64,000 bases of DNA from Thiohalobacter thiocyanaticus (GCF_003932505.1 NZ_QZMU01000001.1:2294001-2358000), one strand, 5' to 3'. Positions 27,283 through 37,461 are shown, counted from the stretch's first letter. Numbers and translations: made by a program. Notes: generated by a model not told the origin, from the letters alone.

Positions 27283-27771
27283 TCAGTAGCGATAACCGAT
27301 ATCCCGCCCGATCGAACCGCCCAGCAGCACGCCAGCCACGGTGGCCGCATCGCGCCCGCGGCCCTTGCCCATCTCGTTGCCGATCACGCCGCCGATGATG
27401 CCGCCGACGATCATGGGCGTGGCCGAACGGTAGTCACCGGCATGGCCATAGCCCGAGGAGCGGTGATGGCGCGGCGGGGCTACGACCACGCGTGAGGGGC
27501 GGTCATAATGGTAGTGCTTATGAATCACCCGCTTCGGCTTGCGGTGTTCATACCGTGAACGCTGATGATAGTGGTTATGGACCTCCTTGCGGGACTTGTA
27601 GTGCCCGTAGGCATGGCCGCGCCCGCGGTCATGGCGTGCGTAGTCCCGGCCGTAGTCCCGGTCGTAATAGTGGTTGTGCTCGACATAACGGTCGGCATGC
27701 GCCAGGGGTGCGGCAGCCAGGGCGGCGGCACCCAGCGTCAGTGCAATGAAGCCCTGCTTGATTCGGTTCAT
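27283..27771 (-). CDS. Glycine-zipper 2TM domain protein
   Basis: 162 residues with a signal peptide ending ALAAAPLAHA. A very basic, His/Tyr/Arg-rich middle follows (NHYYDRDYGRDYARHDRGRG, HKHYHYDRPSR). The C-terminal glycine zipper is MIVGGIIGGVIGNEMGKGRG plus VAGVLLGGSIGRDIG. Such Rick_17kDa-type proteins sit in the outer membrane or periplasm. The His-rich section could bind metal, which is inference only. Monocistronic. Confidence 0.85.
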   Translation of the reverse strand: MNRIKQGFIALTLGAAALAAAPLAHADRYVEHNHYYDRDYGRDYARHDRGRGHAYGHYKSRKEVHNHYHQRSRYEHRKPKRVIHKHYHYDRPSRVVVAPPRHHRSSGYGHAGDYRSATPMIVGGIIGGVIGNEMGKGRGRDAATVAGVLLGGSIGRDIGYRY

Positions 27772-27902
27772 GATCTCGCTCCTTCTGTAGAAGTTGTCGA
27801 ACAGACGGGTCTGTTCTGAGACTGCGGGATCAGTGTAGGGCGGGTAAACTGAATGCGGGCTGAATGGGGGCGGTGGTTATGTGTTTGTATTCAGGGAATA
27901 TT

Positions 27903-28046
27903 GGCCACGGATGAACACGGATTGACACGGATAATGTGAAGTGTATCCCGGTTTGGAAAAACGCATTGCGGGGTATGCCCGCCTGTATCCAGATAATGGC
28001 GTCAGGGGTGGGGCGGGATCATGAAAATCCGTGTTGATCCGTGGCT
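27903..28046. repeat. Dispersed CACGGATGAACACGGAT repeat, inverted pair
   Basis: CCACGGATGAACACGGATTG at 27903-27922 is answered by AATCCGTGTTGATCCGTGG around 28026-28044. A related copy is at 46021-46040. The pair fills the gap between the glycine-zipper and fabB genes; no gene is seen there. Confidence 0.65.
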
Positions 28047-28066
28047 GAATACCGCGAACCTGGAAA

Positions 28067-29290
28067 TCAGTCGGTCCATTTGCGGAAGACCAGGGTGGCG
28101 TTGGCGCCGCCGAAGCCGAAGCTGTTGGACATGACGGTGTTCAGTTCCGCGCCTTCCTCGAGCTCACGCACGATGGGCAGGCCCTCGGCCTTCTCGTCCA
28201 GTTGCTCGACGTTGGCGGTGGCGGAGATGAAGCCCGCCTGCTGCATCAGCAGGCTGTAGATGGTCTCGTGCACCCCGGCCGCACCCAGGGCGTGGCCGGT
28301 CAGCGACTTGGTGGAACTGATCTTCGGCACCTGATCGCCGAAGACCTCGCGTACGGCCTCCAGCTCCTTGGTGTCGCCCACCGGGGTGCTGGTGCCGTGG
28401 GCGTTGATGTAGTCGATCGGGCCGTCCACGTCTTCCAGCGCCTGGCGCATGCAACGCGCCGCGCCCTCGCCGGAGGGGGCAACCATGTCGTAACCGTCGG
28501 AGGTCGCGCCATAGCCGATCAGCTCGGCATAGATCTTCGCCCCGCGGGCGCGGGCGTGTTCGAGTTCCTCCAGTACCACCAGGCCGCCGCCGCCGGAGAT
28601 GACGAAGCCGTCGCGGGCCGCGTCGTAGGGACGCGAGGCCTGTGCGGGACGGTCATTGTATTTGGAGGACAGCGCGCCCATGGCGTCGAACAGCATGGTC
28701 ATGGACCAGTGCACCTCCTCGCCGCCACCGGCGAAGACGATGTCCTGCTTGCCCAGCTGGATCAGCTCGGCGCCGTGGCCGATGCAGTGGGCGCTGGTCG
28801 AGCAGGCCGAGCTGATGGAATAGCCCACGCCCTTGATCTTGTACGCTGTGCCCAGGCAGGCCGAGTTGGTGCTGGACATGGTGCGGGTCACGCCGTAGGG
28901 GCCGATGCGCTTCACGCCCTTCTCGCGCAGGGTGTCCGCGGCGAGCACCACGTTTTCGGTGGAGGCGCCGCCGGAGCCAACGATCAGGCCGGTGCGCGGG
29001 TCGGAGACCAGGTCGCCGGCCAGCTCGGCGTCGTCGATGGCCTCCTGCATGGCGATGTAGTTGAAGGCCGCGCTGTCGCCCATGAAGCGGCGCAGCTTGC
29101 GGTCGATCAGGGCCTCGGTGTCCACGTGCATCGGGCCGTGTACCTGGCTGCGAAAGCCGAGCTCCTTGTATTCCTCCGAGAACTCGATGCCCGAGCGGCC
29201 CGCACGCAGGCTGTCGAGCACTTCCCGCGTGTTATTGCCGATGGAGGAAACGATGCCGATTCCGGTGACGACGACCCTGCGCATAGCCAT
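28067..29290 (-). CDS. fabB: Beta-ketoacyl-ACP synthase I
   Basis: 407 residues. The catalytic cysteine lies in [14 protein letters not shown]. The two histidines follow in [12 protein letters not shown] and in [12 protein letters not shown], giving the Cys-His-His triad of condensing enzymes. Close similarity to FabB and direct linkage to fabA (8-base gap) support FabB over FabF. It elongates cis-3-decenoyl-ACP in anaerobic-type unsaturated fatty acid synthesis. AAGG lies 7 bases before the ATG. Confidence 0.95.
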   Translation of the reverse strand: MAMRRVVVTGIGIVSSIGNNTREVLDSLRAGRSGIEFSEEYKELGFRSQVHGPMHVDTEALIDRKLRRFMGDSAAFNYIAMQEAIDDAELAGDLVSDPRTGLIVGSGGASTENVVLAADTLREKGVKRIGPYGVTRTMSSTNSACLGTAYKIKGVGYSISSACSTSAHCIGHGAELIQLGKQDIVFAGGGEEVHWSMTMLFDAMGALSSKYNDRPAQASRPYDAARDGFVISGGGGLVVLEELEHARARGAKIYAELIGYGATSDGYDMVAPSGEGAARCMRQALEDVDGPIDYINAHGTSTPVGDTKELEAVREVFGDQVPKISSTKSLTGHALGAAGVHETIYSLLMQQAGFISATANVEQLDEKAEGLPIVRELEEGAELNTVMSNSFGFGGANATLVFRKWTD

Positions 29291-29298
29291 ATCCGACC

Positions 29299-29829
29299 TT
29301 AAAACCCTTCCGTTGATGTGAACAAGCCGACCCGCAGATCATTGGCCTGGTAGATCGCGCGGTCGTCGACATACATGGTCGCATCGGCGATGCCCATGAA
29401 CAAGCGCCGCTTGATGACGCGCTTGATGTCGATCTGGTAGCGGACCAGCGAATTGGCCGGGGTGACCTGACCGCTGAACTTGACCTCGCCGCTGCCCAGC
29501 GCCCGGCCGCGGCCGGGGCCGCCGCTCCAGCCGAGGAAGAATCCGATCAGCTGCCACATGGCATCCAGGCCCAGGCAGCCGGGCATCACCGGATCGCCCT
29601 CGAAGTGGCAGGCGAAGAACCACAGGTCCGGCCGGATGTCGAGTTCGGCGCGGATCTCGCCGCGGTCGTGGGCCCCGCCGGAGTCGCTGATCCGGGTGAT
29701 GCGGTCGAACATCAGCATGGGCGGCAGGGGCAGCTGGGCGTTGCCGGGACCGAACAGTTCGCCGTGGCCGCAGCGGATCAGATCATCGTAATCGAAGCCG
29801 TCCTGGCGGGGAGTTTCGCTTGTACTCAT
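29299..29829 (-). CDS. fabA: 3-hydroxydecanoyl-ACP dehydratase/isomerase
   Basis: 176 residues from the ATG at 29829. The FabA active-site histidine is in [20 protein letters not shown], and the catalytic aspartate region in [14 protein letters not shown]. It dehydrates 3-hydroxydecanoyl-ACP and isomerises the trans-2 product to cis-3, committing it to unsaturated fatty acids with FabB. It is the first gene of the fabA-fabB operon; a regulator site was not identified upstream. Confidence 0.95.
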   Translation of the reverse strand: MSTSETPRQDGFDYDDLIRCGHGELFGPGNAQLPLPPMLMFDRITRISDSGGAHDRGEIRAELDIRPDLWFFACHFEGDPVMPGCLGLDAMWQLIGFFLGWSGGPGRGRALGSGEVKFSGQVTPANSLVRYQIDIKRVIKRRLFMGIADATMYVDDRAIYQANDLRVGLFTSTEGF

Positions 29830-29953
29830 CGGAGCGCTCGTGAGGGTTATCCACAAAGCGCAGTATTGTACCCCAGCCGGCGGGCGGACTCACGTTGCCG
29901 GGATCAGGACAGTCACCGGGCCATCAGGCCTTTATTCCGGCCTGCGACTGCGG

Positions 29954-31234
29954 CTACTGTTCAGGGATATCGAGGCTGGCGCGGATCTGCCCGACGGCCG
30001 CATCGAGGCTGCCGGACTGCTGGCGTTGCCAGGCCTCCAGCAGCGGCAGAACTTCCCGCACCAGAGCGGGCAGGTGAGGGCTGAGCGAATCGCCGTCGTT
30101 GTCATGCAGCCGCTGCAGGGCCTGCGCCAGGCTCGGCATCGGCTCGGATTCCTGCGATTCGGCCGTGGTGGCAGCCGGTTCGGTGCCGGCGGTTGTCGCC
30201 GGCGTGTTTTCCGTTTCCGGGGCGGCCCCGGTGGCGTCGGTCTCGGGCGGCGCTTCCGTCACAGGTTCGGTGCGTTCTTCCGCCGTGCCCGTGCCCTGGT
30301 CGAACAGTACCCGGTTGCCGCCGCTGTGCTGGGCGCGCCCGAGCAGGCGCTGGGCCTGTTCCAGCAGTTCCTCGAACCGGGTGTCGCGCCGGATCAGCGG
30401 TGTGATCACACCGGCGCTGGCGGTGAGCTTGAGGGTGTCGTTGCCGATCTTGAAGGTGCGCGAGGCGATCTGGGTGCAGATGCGCACGGCCAGTTTGCGT
30501 GCGCCGATGGCGTTGGCCGAGGGCAGCACCAGTCCGAAACGGGCCAGGCCGACCCGCCCGGCAGTGTCCTCGGTGCGGATGCTGTCCCTGATGATCCTGG
30601 TGAAGATCTTGAGGATGGCCTCACCGGCCGGCTTGCCGTACTTGATGAAGGCCTCGTCGAAGGCGTCCACATCGATGAACACCAGTCCCAGTTCGCTCCG
30701 GTGGCGGATGGCGTAGGCCAGTTCCTGGTGGCCGCGGTCGGTGAAGCTGCGCTGGTTGAGCAGTCCGGTGAGCAGGTCCACGGTCGGTTCGGTTTCGATG
30801 GCCGTGGCGGTCTGCTCCAGCCGGGTCTCGGTGGTGGCCAGCTTGATGTGGGAGCGGGTATGCGCCAGCAACTGGACCGAATCGAAGGGCTTGCTGAGGA
30901 AATCACTGGCACCGGCGGCAAAGGCCGATGACTTGGCATCCTCGTCGTCCTCGGCGCCGGTGACGATGATCACCGGGATATTGGCCAGGCGCTTGTCCTC
31001 GGCCTCGCGGATGCGCTTGAGCAGACCCATGCCGTTGAGATAGGGCATGGACAGGTCGGAGATGATCAGGGCGATGCCCGGATTCTGCTGCAGTGCATCC
31101 CAGGCGGCCTCGCCGTCGCCGGCCTCCAGGACCTCGAATTCCTCCTTCAGGATCTTCCTGGCGGCGACGCGGATGACGCGCGAGTCATCCACGACCAGCA
31201 CCTGGGTTCCGGCCGCGTTGTTTTCCTCGGACAT
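29954..31234 (-). CDS. Response regulator with degenerate GGDEF domain
   Basis: 426 residues from the ATG at 31234. The receiver domain (about 10-130) has the acidic pair D16-D17, phosphoacceptor D60 (IISDLSMP) and the lysine in SKPF. The GGDEF-type domain starts at TVDLLTGLLNQRSF, but the signature loop reads GLARF where GGDEF/GGEEF is required, so diguanylate cyclase activity is unlikely. A Thr/Glu/Pro-rich linker leads to a short helical C-terminal domain (LPALVREVLPLLEAWQRQQ). It is probably a phosphorylation-dependent signalling or c-di-GMP/GTP-binding protein without catalysis. No histidine kinase is adjacent. Confidence 0.88.
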   Translation of the reverse strand: MSEENNAAGTQVLVVDDSRVIRVAARKILKEEFEVLEAGDGEAAWDALQQNPGIALIISDLSMPYLNGMGLLKRIREAEDKRLANIPVIIVTGAEDDEDAKSSAFAAGASDFLSKPFDSVQLLAHTRSHIKLATTETRLEQTATAIETEPTVDLLTGLLNQRSFTDRGHQELAYAIRHRSELGLVFIDVDAFDEAFIKYGKPAGEAILKIFTRIIRDSIRTEDTAGRVGLARFGLVLPSANAIGARKLAVRICTQIASRTFKIGNDTLKLTASAGVITPLIRRDTRFEELLEQAQRLLGRAQHSGGNRVLFDQGTGTAEERTEPVTEAPPETDATGAAPETENTPATTAGTEPAATTAESQESEPMPSLAQALQRLHDNDGDSLSPHLPALVREVLPLLEAWQRQQSGSLDAAVGQIRASLDIPEQ

Positions 31235-31321
31235 AGGTCTTCCCTGGTTATAACCGGGTTTCAAAGCAGGAATCGGCCGCAGTCGCGCCAAGCTTTAGCG
31301 ACCTGCCGGCAGGGTGGTGGG

Positions 31322-32332
31322 TCAACCCACCTGATAGTAGTCCTGTCCTGGCTGCAGACCATGGGTCTGCAGCCAGGCGGCAATGTCCTCGCGCGCGCCG
31401 TGGCTGGCGACATAGATGAATACCAGCGGACGTACCGGCTGCTCCAGGATCCAGGCCGGCGGCTGCACCGGCACGCCATCCAGGCGCTGGCCCAGCTTGC
31501 GCGGATCGATGTCGATCCAGGCATCCGGCCGGTGACCCAGCTCCAGCAGCGGCCGGACCCGGCGGCGGGTCTTGCGCCCGGCCCCCCAGATGGCGAGTGG
31601 ACGTTGCTGCCGGAGCAGGGGGTCGCGGCTCAGATACTGCGCACGAATCCGGTCGAAGGCCGCGCGCGTGCAGCGCGGATCACGGCGAGAGACCCGCTCG
31701 GGGTGTTCGCGCCAGTCCAGCAGTATCTCGTCCACCTTGCCGAAGCGCAGTCCCTGTTGATGCAGGCGCAGCCAGAGTTCATAGTCCTCCGGGAAGTCGC
31801 CGTCACGGTAACCGCCGTGTGCCAGCACGGTACGGCGGCGGAACATCACCGAGGGATGGGCCAGGGGCGATTCCAGGTAGATGTCCTGGTGGATCTGTTC
31901 CGGGCTGAGGCAGCGGTTGAGCCAATCGACATAATGGCGCATGCCGCTGCGTACCGCCTCGACCGGAAACAGCGCCACCCGGCAGCCGACCACGTCGTAG
32001 CCCGGGTGCGCCTGCAGCCAGTCCCGTTGGCGCTGTAGCCGCTGCGGATGCATGCGGTCGTCGGCATCCATGCGTGCAACCAGCTCGCCGCCCGCCTCAC
32101 CCAGCCCCAGGTTCAGGGCGTTGACCAGGCCCGGGCGCGGATTGTCCAGAATGCGCAGTCGCTGATCCTGTGCCCGGTACTGTTGCAGTAACGCGACTGT
32201 GGCATCATCCGAGGCGTCATTGACCGCGATCAGCTCGTAATCGGTGAAGCTCTGCCGGGCGATCGAGTCCAGCGCCTCGGCCAGGGTGGCCGCGCCGTTG
32301 CGAACGGGCAGAAGGATGCTGATACAGGGCAT
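31322..32332 (-). CDS. Family 2 glycosyltransferase
   Basis: 336 residues from the ATG at 32332 (MPCISILLPVRNG). The GT-A fold is clear: the nucleotide-binding start, DASDDAT, and the DXD-type metal site in ARMDADDRMHPQRL. A C-terminal extension ends with WILEQPVRPLVFIYVASHGA. It probably transfers a sugar to a cell-surface polymer or lipid; donor and acceptor are unknown. It is divergent from the peptidase-like gene at 32425. Confidence 0.87.
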   Translation of the reverse strand: MPCISILLPVRNGAATLAEALDSIARQSFTDYELIAVNDASDDATVALLQQYRAQDQRLRILDNPRPGLVNALNLGLGEAGGELVARMDADDRMHPQRLQRQRDWLQAHPGYDVVGCRVALFPVEAVRSGMRHYVDWLNRCLSPEQIHQDIYLESPLAHPSVMFRRRTVLAHGGYRDGDFPEDYELWLRLHQQGLRFGKVDEILLDWREHPERVSRRDPRCTRAAFDRIRAQYLSRDPLLRQQRPLAIWGAGRKTRRRVRPLLELGHRPDAWIDIDPRKLGQRLDGVPVQPPAWILEQPVRPLVFIYVASHGAREDIAAWLQTHGLQPGQDYYQVG

Positions 32333-32424
32333 AATGCGGTCAGAAAGCACGCGGGTGCAGGTTCAGCCGGCAATGATACCGGAACCGGACCCGACCCGCC
32401 TTGCGTCAACCACCGGGGAGACTC

Positions 32425-33575
32425 ATGCAGCAGCAGGAACGCCAACGTCTGTTCGATTTGTTAAGCATTCCGACGGCACCGTTTCGTGAGCAGGCCATAC
32501 ATGCCCATGCGGTGGCGCGCCTGCAGCGTGCCGGCGTGGCGCACTTCAGCGACCCGCACGGCAATCTGGTGATCGGGGTGGAATCTGCCGCCGATTATCG
32601 CCGCTTGGTGCGGCAGCGTTCACAGGAGCCGGTGCGGCTGTTCGTCGCCCACATGGATCATCCCGGTTTTCACGGCCGGCGCTGGCGGGATGCACACACG
32701 CTGGAGATCGACTGGCACGGCGGCTCGCCGGTCCGGCATCTGCGCAATGCGCGGATGTGGCTGGCCGATGCGCAGGGTTATGTCGGCACCGGCCGGCTGC
32801 ACAACGTGGAGCTGCACGAGAAGGGGTATTGCATCACGCGTGCCCGGCTGCGCCTGGAAGGCGAGCTCGCCCGCCGCGGGCCCGCACGCGGCTTGTTTGG
32901 CGGCTTTGCCTTCCGCAGACCGGTGTGGCGCAGCGGTGAACGGGTCTATACCAAGGCGGCGGACGACCTGGTCGGTGTGCACTGCATCCTGGAAACGGCG
33001 GTGCGTTTGCAGCGCAGCCGTGGCGACAGGCCCTTCCTCGGCCTGTTGACGCGGGCCGAGGAGGTCGGTTTTGTCGGCGCGGTGGCGCATCTGGAACTCG
33101 GGTGGCTGGAAGCGCGCCACCGGCCGCTGGTCTGTGTCAGCCTGGAGGCCTCGCGCACCCTGCCCGGCGCGCGCATCGGCCGCGGGCCGGTGGTACGTCT
33201 GGGTGACCGGCGCACGGTGTTCGAGCAACGCCATGCAAGTTTGCTGGAGTGAGCTGGCGGCGCGCTCGCGCAGCAGGAATTAGCAGTCGCCGCAATCATG
33301 GACGGTATAATGCGAGCGGACGGCGGGCAAACGGCCTTCGGCATGCCAAGGTGGGGCTCACAGACTCCGTTGGGTAACTCTTCACCCGCGGGATTCGATG
33401 GCGGTGGACTGTCCGCATGCCCGTGGCCGGCGCGGAGTTCGTCAATCTCCAGGACGTGGAAGGCATGCGCCGCCTGTGCCAGGCCCTGATGCGCAGCCGG
33501 CTGCCCTGGCAGGATCCCTGGCGCACGGTGCGGCGGCGCCTGCAGCGCAATGTAAAGGTTTTCTATTGCCGCCCT
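32425..33575 (+). pseudogene. M42/M20-like metallopeptidase, frameshifted in its C-terminal third
   Basis: The first 275 residues are clean: HMDHPGFHG (metal-binding His and Asp), KAADDLVGVH, TRAEEVGFVGAV (catalytic Glu) and VSLEASRTLPGARIGRGP. After 33240 the frame breaks. Fragments in other frames continue the same protein: TPLGNSS near 33370 resembles the expected PLGNYH, and EFVNLQDVEGMRRLCQAL plus WRTVRRRLQRNVK reach about 33560. Several indels are needed to rejoin them. Dinuclear-zinc aminopeptidases of this fold trim peptides in the cytoplasm. Whether this is decay or poor sequence is unresolved; neighbouring conserved genes also carry indels. Confidence 0.7.
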
Positions 33576-33591
33576 GCTGAAGGAGGAAAAT

Positions 33592-33798
33592 ATGATGCAG
33601 CGATTCACGCAACTGCCTGCGTATCCTGATCGCCGGCTGCGGGGCTGGCTGCTCCACGCCTGCGCCACCGCGGTCGCGCCCGGCGCAACGGTCTGCGTGT
33701 GGACAGGAGGACATGCACTGCTGCCGACGTCAGGTCGGCTTCTAATTACGCAGGCGGAAGCGGGCGGTGCGCGCGATAACAAGTGTCCCGGAACATAA
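33592..33798 (+). CDS. Small hypothetical protein
   Basis: A 68-residue reading frame starts with two ATG codons behind a strong AAGGAGG Shine-Dalgarno. The product is not recognised; TVCVWTGGHALLPTSGRLLIT looks beta-rich. The frame may itself be cut short by an indel, since this region has many. Confidence 0.4.
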   Translation: MMQRFTQLPAYPDRRLRGWLLHACATAVAPGATVCVWTGGHALLPTSGRLLITQAEAGGARDNKCPGT

Positions 33799-34140
33799 CT
33801 GCTCGTGGTGGAGCGAATCCCGGGAAAATTCTGCCGCCGGTCACGGCGGGGTGGTTGGTATCCGAGCTGATGTGCGGATGTGCCAACGCGAAGCCGCATC
33901 GGCTTGTGGGAGGGGGGTGTGATCAAATCCACTCCTGATCGTTTCGAGTCAGTCCGCACGTGCAGGCAGCTGGGAATGCGGAGATCTTGGCAGTATGGCA
34001 CGCGCCGATGATCTATCTCAGTCTCGGTGAACTGAAAAGCTACTGGGCTGTGATCACTCTCGATGCGAGCAATAATGCTGATTTTTATAAAAGGAAAGCA
34101 AGCTATGGGAGCCTTTTTTCGCGTTGAGACGACGGGTATA
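33799..34140. other. Intergenic region, no gene seen
   Basis: No convincing reading frame, RNA gene or repeat is visible. It may contain the degraded end of the preceding small frame. Confidence 0.4.
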
Positions 34141-34539
34141 TTACCGCCGCCGCTTGGTGGTGCGGCGTTTGGCGACCTTCTTCTTGGTCGGCCGTTTCTT
34201 GGCGACTTTCTTCTTCGCCTTCTTCTTGGCGACTTTCTTCTTGGTCGGTCGCTTCTTGGCGACTTTCTTCTTCGCCTTCTTCTTGGCGACCTTCTTCTTG
34301 GTCGGCCGTTTCTTGGCGACTTTCTTCTTCGCCTTCTTCTTGGCGACCTTCTTCTTGGTCGGCCGTTTCTTCGCTACCTTCTTCTTCGCCTTCTTCTTGG
34401 CGACCTTCTTGCGAGCCGTGGTCTTGCGGGCTGTCGTCTTCCTGCGTGCCGTGGTCTTGCGTGCCGTTGTCTTGCGCTTGACGGCTGCCTTCTTCCTGGC
34501 GGTCGTCTTACGTTTCGTGGTTTTCTTTCTCACTGCCAT
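34141..34539 (-). CDS. Histone H1-like Lys/Ala-rich DNA-binding protein
   Basis: 132 residues made almost only of Lys, Ala, Thr, Arg, Val and Pro. The N-terminal part has KRKTTARKTTARRKTTARK repeats. The C-terminal part is four copies of a 19-residue unit, KKVAKKKAKKKVAKKRPTK, encoded by a 57-bp tandem repeat. This composition matches bacterial H1/Hc1-like proteins and the C-terminal tail of AlgP. It would bind DNA through charge and affect nucleoid packing. Repeat number is likely to vary between strains. Confidence 0.85.
   Translation of the reverse strand: MAVRKKTTKRKTTARKKAAVKRKTTARKTTARRKTTARKTTARKKVAKKKAKKKVAKKRPTKKKVAKKKAKKKVAKKRPTKKKVAKKKAKKKVAKKRPTKKKVAKKKAKKKVAKKRPTKKKVAKRRTTKRRR
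34180..34420. repeat. 57-bp tandem repeat inside the H1-like gene
   Basis: About four near-identical 57-bp copies (plus-strand unit opening CTTCTTCTTGGTCGGCCG) encode the Lys-rich 19-residue unit. Differences between copies are single-base. Confidence 0.8.
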
Positions 34540-35042
34540 GAGGAAACCCTCCTGTTTGATGGTTCGCGCAACATAACGGCTATTGATTATAAAAACTTTA
34601 ACGAAAAATAAAAGATTAGCGGCGTAAAATGATATTGGACTGCACTAGTGTGTGATAACTTCTAACCGGCCTGTTGCAAGAAATCAGCAGGGCGGAAATG
34701 GCCGGTTCAGTCTGGTGAATACATCTGTCGCAGGCGCTTCAGGTTTTTGTCTGAATGCACGAAACACTATATATACAGTGTGAAATCGATTCAGGGGAAA
34801 AACCGCCCGAGGTGGGCGCGCACTATCATTCAGCACGTGCCGGTGTCGGCACAGACCCTGTCAGTGTCTTGCGAACAGCCTGTTCCGGGCTTGCGCGCAC
34901 GCTTTCCGCAGGCCGTTGAGCGGCGGCAAAAATTGCCGGAATTTTGGGGGGCTCATGGAATGAGCGGCAGAAATGCGACCCGTCGCATGCGGATGCGCTA
35001 GAGTATACATCGGGCGTCGACTGACCTGAGAATGAGGTTGTC
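34540..35042. other. Intergenic region between divergent H1-like and BrkB genes
   Basis: A/T-rich in its first 150 bases (a promoter for the minus-strand H1-like gene is likely). CACTATATATACAGTG at 34765-34780 resembles half of a LexA box. No gene is seen. Confidence 0.45.
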
Positions 35043-36381
35043 ATGTATCAATTGAACGAGGTGATAACGCGGTTCAGCGGACTCGTCTGGGATGACGATC
35101 TGCGTGCGTTGCCGCAACCCAGGCGCATGCTGATCCGCGTTCTGCGTCTGCTGTATGTCATGGTGCGCGATTTCCTCTCCGGCGAGCTGACGCTGCGCGC
35201 CATGAGCCTGGTCTACACCACTCTGTTGTCACTGGTGCCGTTGCTGGCGGTGAGCTTTTCGGTACTCAAGGGCTTCGGTGTGCACAAGCAGGTCGAGCCC
35301 TTCCTGTACGGTTTCCTGGAGCCGCTGGGCCCCAAGGGCAGCGAGGTCGCGGCCCAGATCATGACCTTCGTGGACAACGTCAAGGGCGGGGTGCTGGGCG
35401 GTGTGGGCCTGTTGTTGCTGGTCTATACTGTGTTGTCTTTGCTGAAAAAAATCGAGGGGGCCTTCAATTTCGTATGGCGGGTGGAGCAGCTGCGGCCGTT
35501 CGCCCAGCGCTTCAGCAGCTACCTCAGTGTGGTTCTGATCGGCCCGCTGCTGATCATCAGTGCCCTGGGCATGACCGCCTCGGTCATGACCACCGGCCTG
35601 ATGCAGCAGCTGATGGTGATCGAGCCCTTCGGTACCCTGATCGTTCTGGCCACCAGGCTGGTGCCCTATCTGCTTATCTGGGTCGCCTTCACCTTCATTT
35701 ATATATTCATCCCCAATGTGCGGGTGCGTTTCAGCGCGGCGGCGATCGCAGCCCTGCTGGCAGGCTTCCTGTGGCAGACCACCGGCTGGGTCTTTGCCTC
35801 CTTCATCGCCTCATCGACCAAGTACGCCGCCATCTATTCCAGCTTCGCCATCCTGGTGATGCTGCTGATCTGGCTCTACATCAACTGGCTGGTGCTGCTG
35901 CTGGGTGCGCAGCTGGCGTTCTATATCCAGAATCCCCAGTATCTGACCCGCTACCGGGTGCGGTTGATACTGAGCAACCGGCTGAAGGAGCGGCTGGCCC
36001 TGACAGTGATGTACCTGGCGGGCGAGAATCACTTTCACAACCGCCCGCCCTGGACCCTGACGCAGCTGTGCGATCACCTCAATCTGCCGGCCGAGCCGGT
36101 GAATCAGCTCCTGGAGATACTGGTCGATCAGGGCCTTTCTCATCCCCACGGCAACGGAAGCGGTGGGCTATGTGCCGGCCCGGGATATCGAAACCATCCG
36201 CCTGGATGAGCTGCTCAACCGGGTGCGGGAGGCGGGTGAAAGCCACTTCGTGCGCCCGGGACAGGTGCCCGCGTTGCAGACGGTGGACGGCCTGATGGAG
36301 GAACTGCAGGGCGCGACGGCCGCGCATCTGGACGGCATGACCCTGCGTGATCTGGTGGTGCAGAGGCAGCCTGCCGGTTGA
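35043..36381 (+). CDS. YihY/BrkB family inner-membrane protein (frameshifted near the end)
   Basis: About 360 residues are continuous: six TM helices with the family pattern RAMSLVYTTLLSLVPLLAV and WLYINWLVLLLGAQLAF, followed by a cytoplasmic winged-helix-like tail (WTLTQLCDHLNLP). At TTT 36136-36138 an extra T shifts the frame. Removing it gives LLIPTATEAVGYVPARDIETIRLDELL and a normal C-terminus at 36381. The family, once called ribonuclease BN in error, is of unknown transport or envelope function. Confidence 0.88.
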
Positions 36382-36694
36382 CCGGTGCGGCCGTCGGGGG
36401 TGGGCGGATCAGCGCCGGGCGGGCGAGGCTTCCGGGCTTAGCGTGCAGACTGCGCACATGCGCCCTAAACCCCCGCCCGCCCGGCGCTGACTTTGCGTGC
36501 GGCGGGAAGCAGGTTGTTGTATGGGATCGCGGGGTTTCTTTCGGTTCTGGCAGCTTCAACCCACCGAACCAGTGTCCGCGGTCGGAGTCCCGTGAGGGCG
36601 CATGTGCGAGGTGTGCACGCTAAGCCCTCACGGGACTCCGGCCGCGGGGGCACGGCGATGATTGCGCCGGCGTCCAGGGCGCGGGGGCACTGCT
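36382..36694. repeat. Intergenic region with nested long inverted repeats
   Basis: GGGCTTAGCGTGCA...GCGCACATGCGCCCT at 36434-36466 recurs inverted at 36595-36628, with a few mismatches. The second arm is itself inside a perfect 15-base inverted repeat, GGAGTCCCGTGAGGG (36584-36598) against CCCTCACGGGACTCC (36625-36639). No reading frame of interest is present. It could be a non-autonomous mobile or REP-type element. Confidence 0.7.
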
Positions 36695-37234
36695 TCAATC
36701 CTGCAACGCCACCATCATCGGGGCGTCACCCTGCCGGAAGATCGCCTCGCCCTGATGATATACCGCTACCGGAGTGCCGCTCTGCACCAGCATCCATTCC
36801 GGCAGGTAGGCGCTCAGGGTCTGATAGTATTCCTGCTGACGGACATTGCCGCAGTCGGGCAGGCCGGGATTCCAGGCGATGCGGTAATGCCAGGCGGCAT
36901 AACGGCCGAGCGAGTCCGGCGCCGTTGCCGTGGCGGGCATGCCGGCCTCGTCGATGTCGCCGCTGAACACCCAGTTGCCCTGACACAGCGCGGCCTCGGT
37001 TTTGCGCTTGGCCTCACCCAGGGCGATCAGGGTCCGGGCGCGGGCCACGGTCGGGTTCTGCGCGGCTTCGCGCGGCAGCCAGGCAATGACCTGATTGTGA
37101 CCCTGACCGACGGTCGCCTCCGCGGCCTGCCGGGCGAGCTGGTCCGCACCGCCACCGGCGCAGCCGGCGAGCAGCAGCACCGCGCCAAGCGCGGCGGCGG
37201 ACTGGAAACGGACTGTGGCGCAGGTTGCGGTCAT
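36695..37234 (-). CDS. Hypothetical lipoprotein
   Basis: 179 residues from the ATG at 37234 (AGGAA upstream). The lipobox is ALGAVLLLAGCAGG. The mature protein is not recognised; it has a helical start (ADQLARQAAEATV) and several cysteines (ALCQGN, PDCGNV) that could form a disulfide in the periplasm. It is convergent with BrkB. Confidence 0.7.
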   Translation of the reverse strand: MTATCATVRFQSAAALGAVLLLAGCAGGGADQLARQAAEATVGQGHNQVIAWLPREAAQNPTVARARTLIALGEAKRKTEAALCQGNWVFSGDIDEAGMPATATAPDSLGRYAAWHYRIAWNPGLPDCGNVRQQEYYQTLSAYLPEWMLVQSGTPVAVYHQGEAIFRQGDAPMMVALQD

Positions 37235-37461
37235 GGCGGGATTCCTGTTCACTGGTACTCTTTCAGTCGATATTCAACGCTGACAGACCAACTGAAATCA
37301 TGAATATCACCTTGAAGAGTACTTAGGCCCACTCTAGCCGGACAAGCCTGAACCCTGACTGAATCAGCGTCACAGCTTTGACGTTTATTGACCCTCGGCG
37401 CGCGAAAATGTGATGGAGTTGGCGGCTGCAATGAGCCACGGTCGACTGTTTTCCGGGCGCC

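Noticed and set aside
34180-34420. CRISPR-like spaced repeats
   Set aside because: The repeats are contiguous coding units for Lys-rich peptide with no spacers.
34765-34780. LexA-like box CACTATATATACAGTG
   Set aside because: Only the right half (TATATATACAG) fits the SOS box; the left half lacks CTGT, and neither flanking gene is a known SOS gene.
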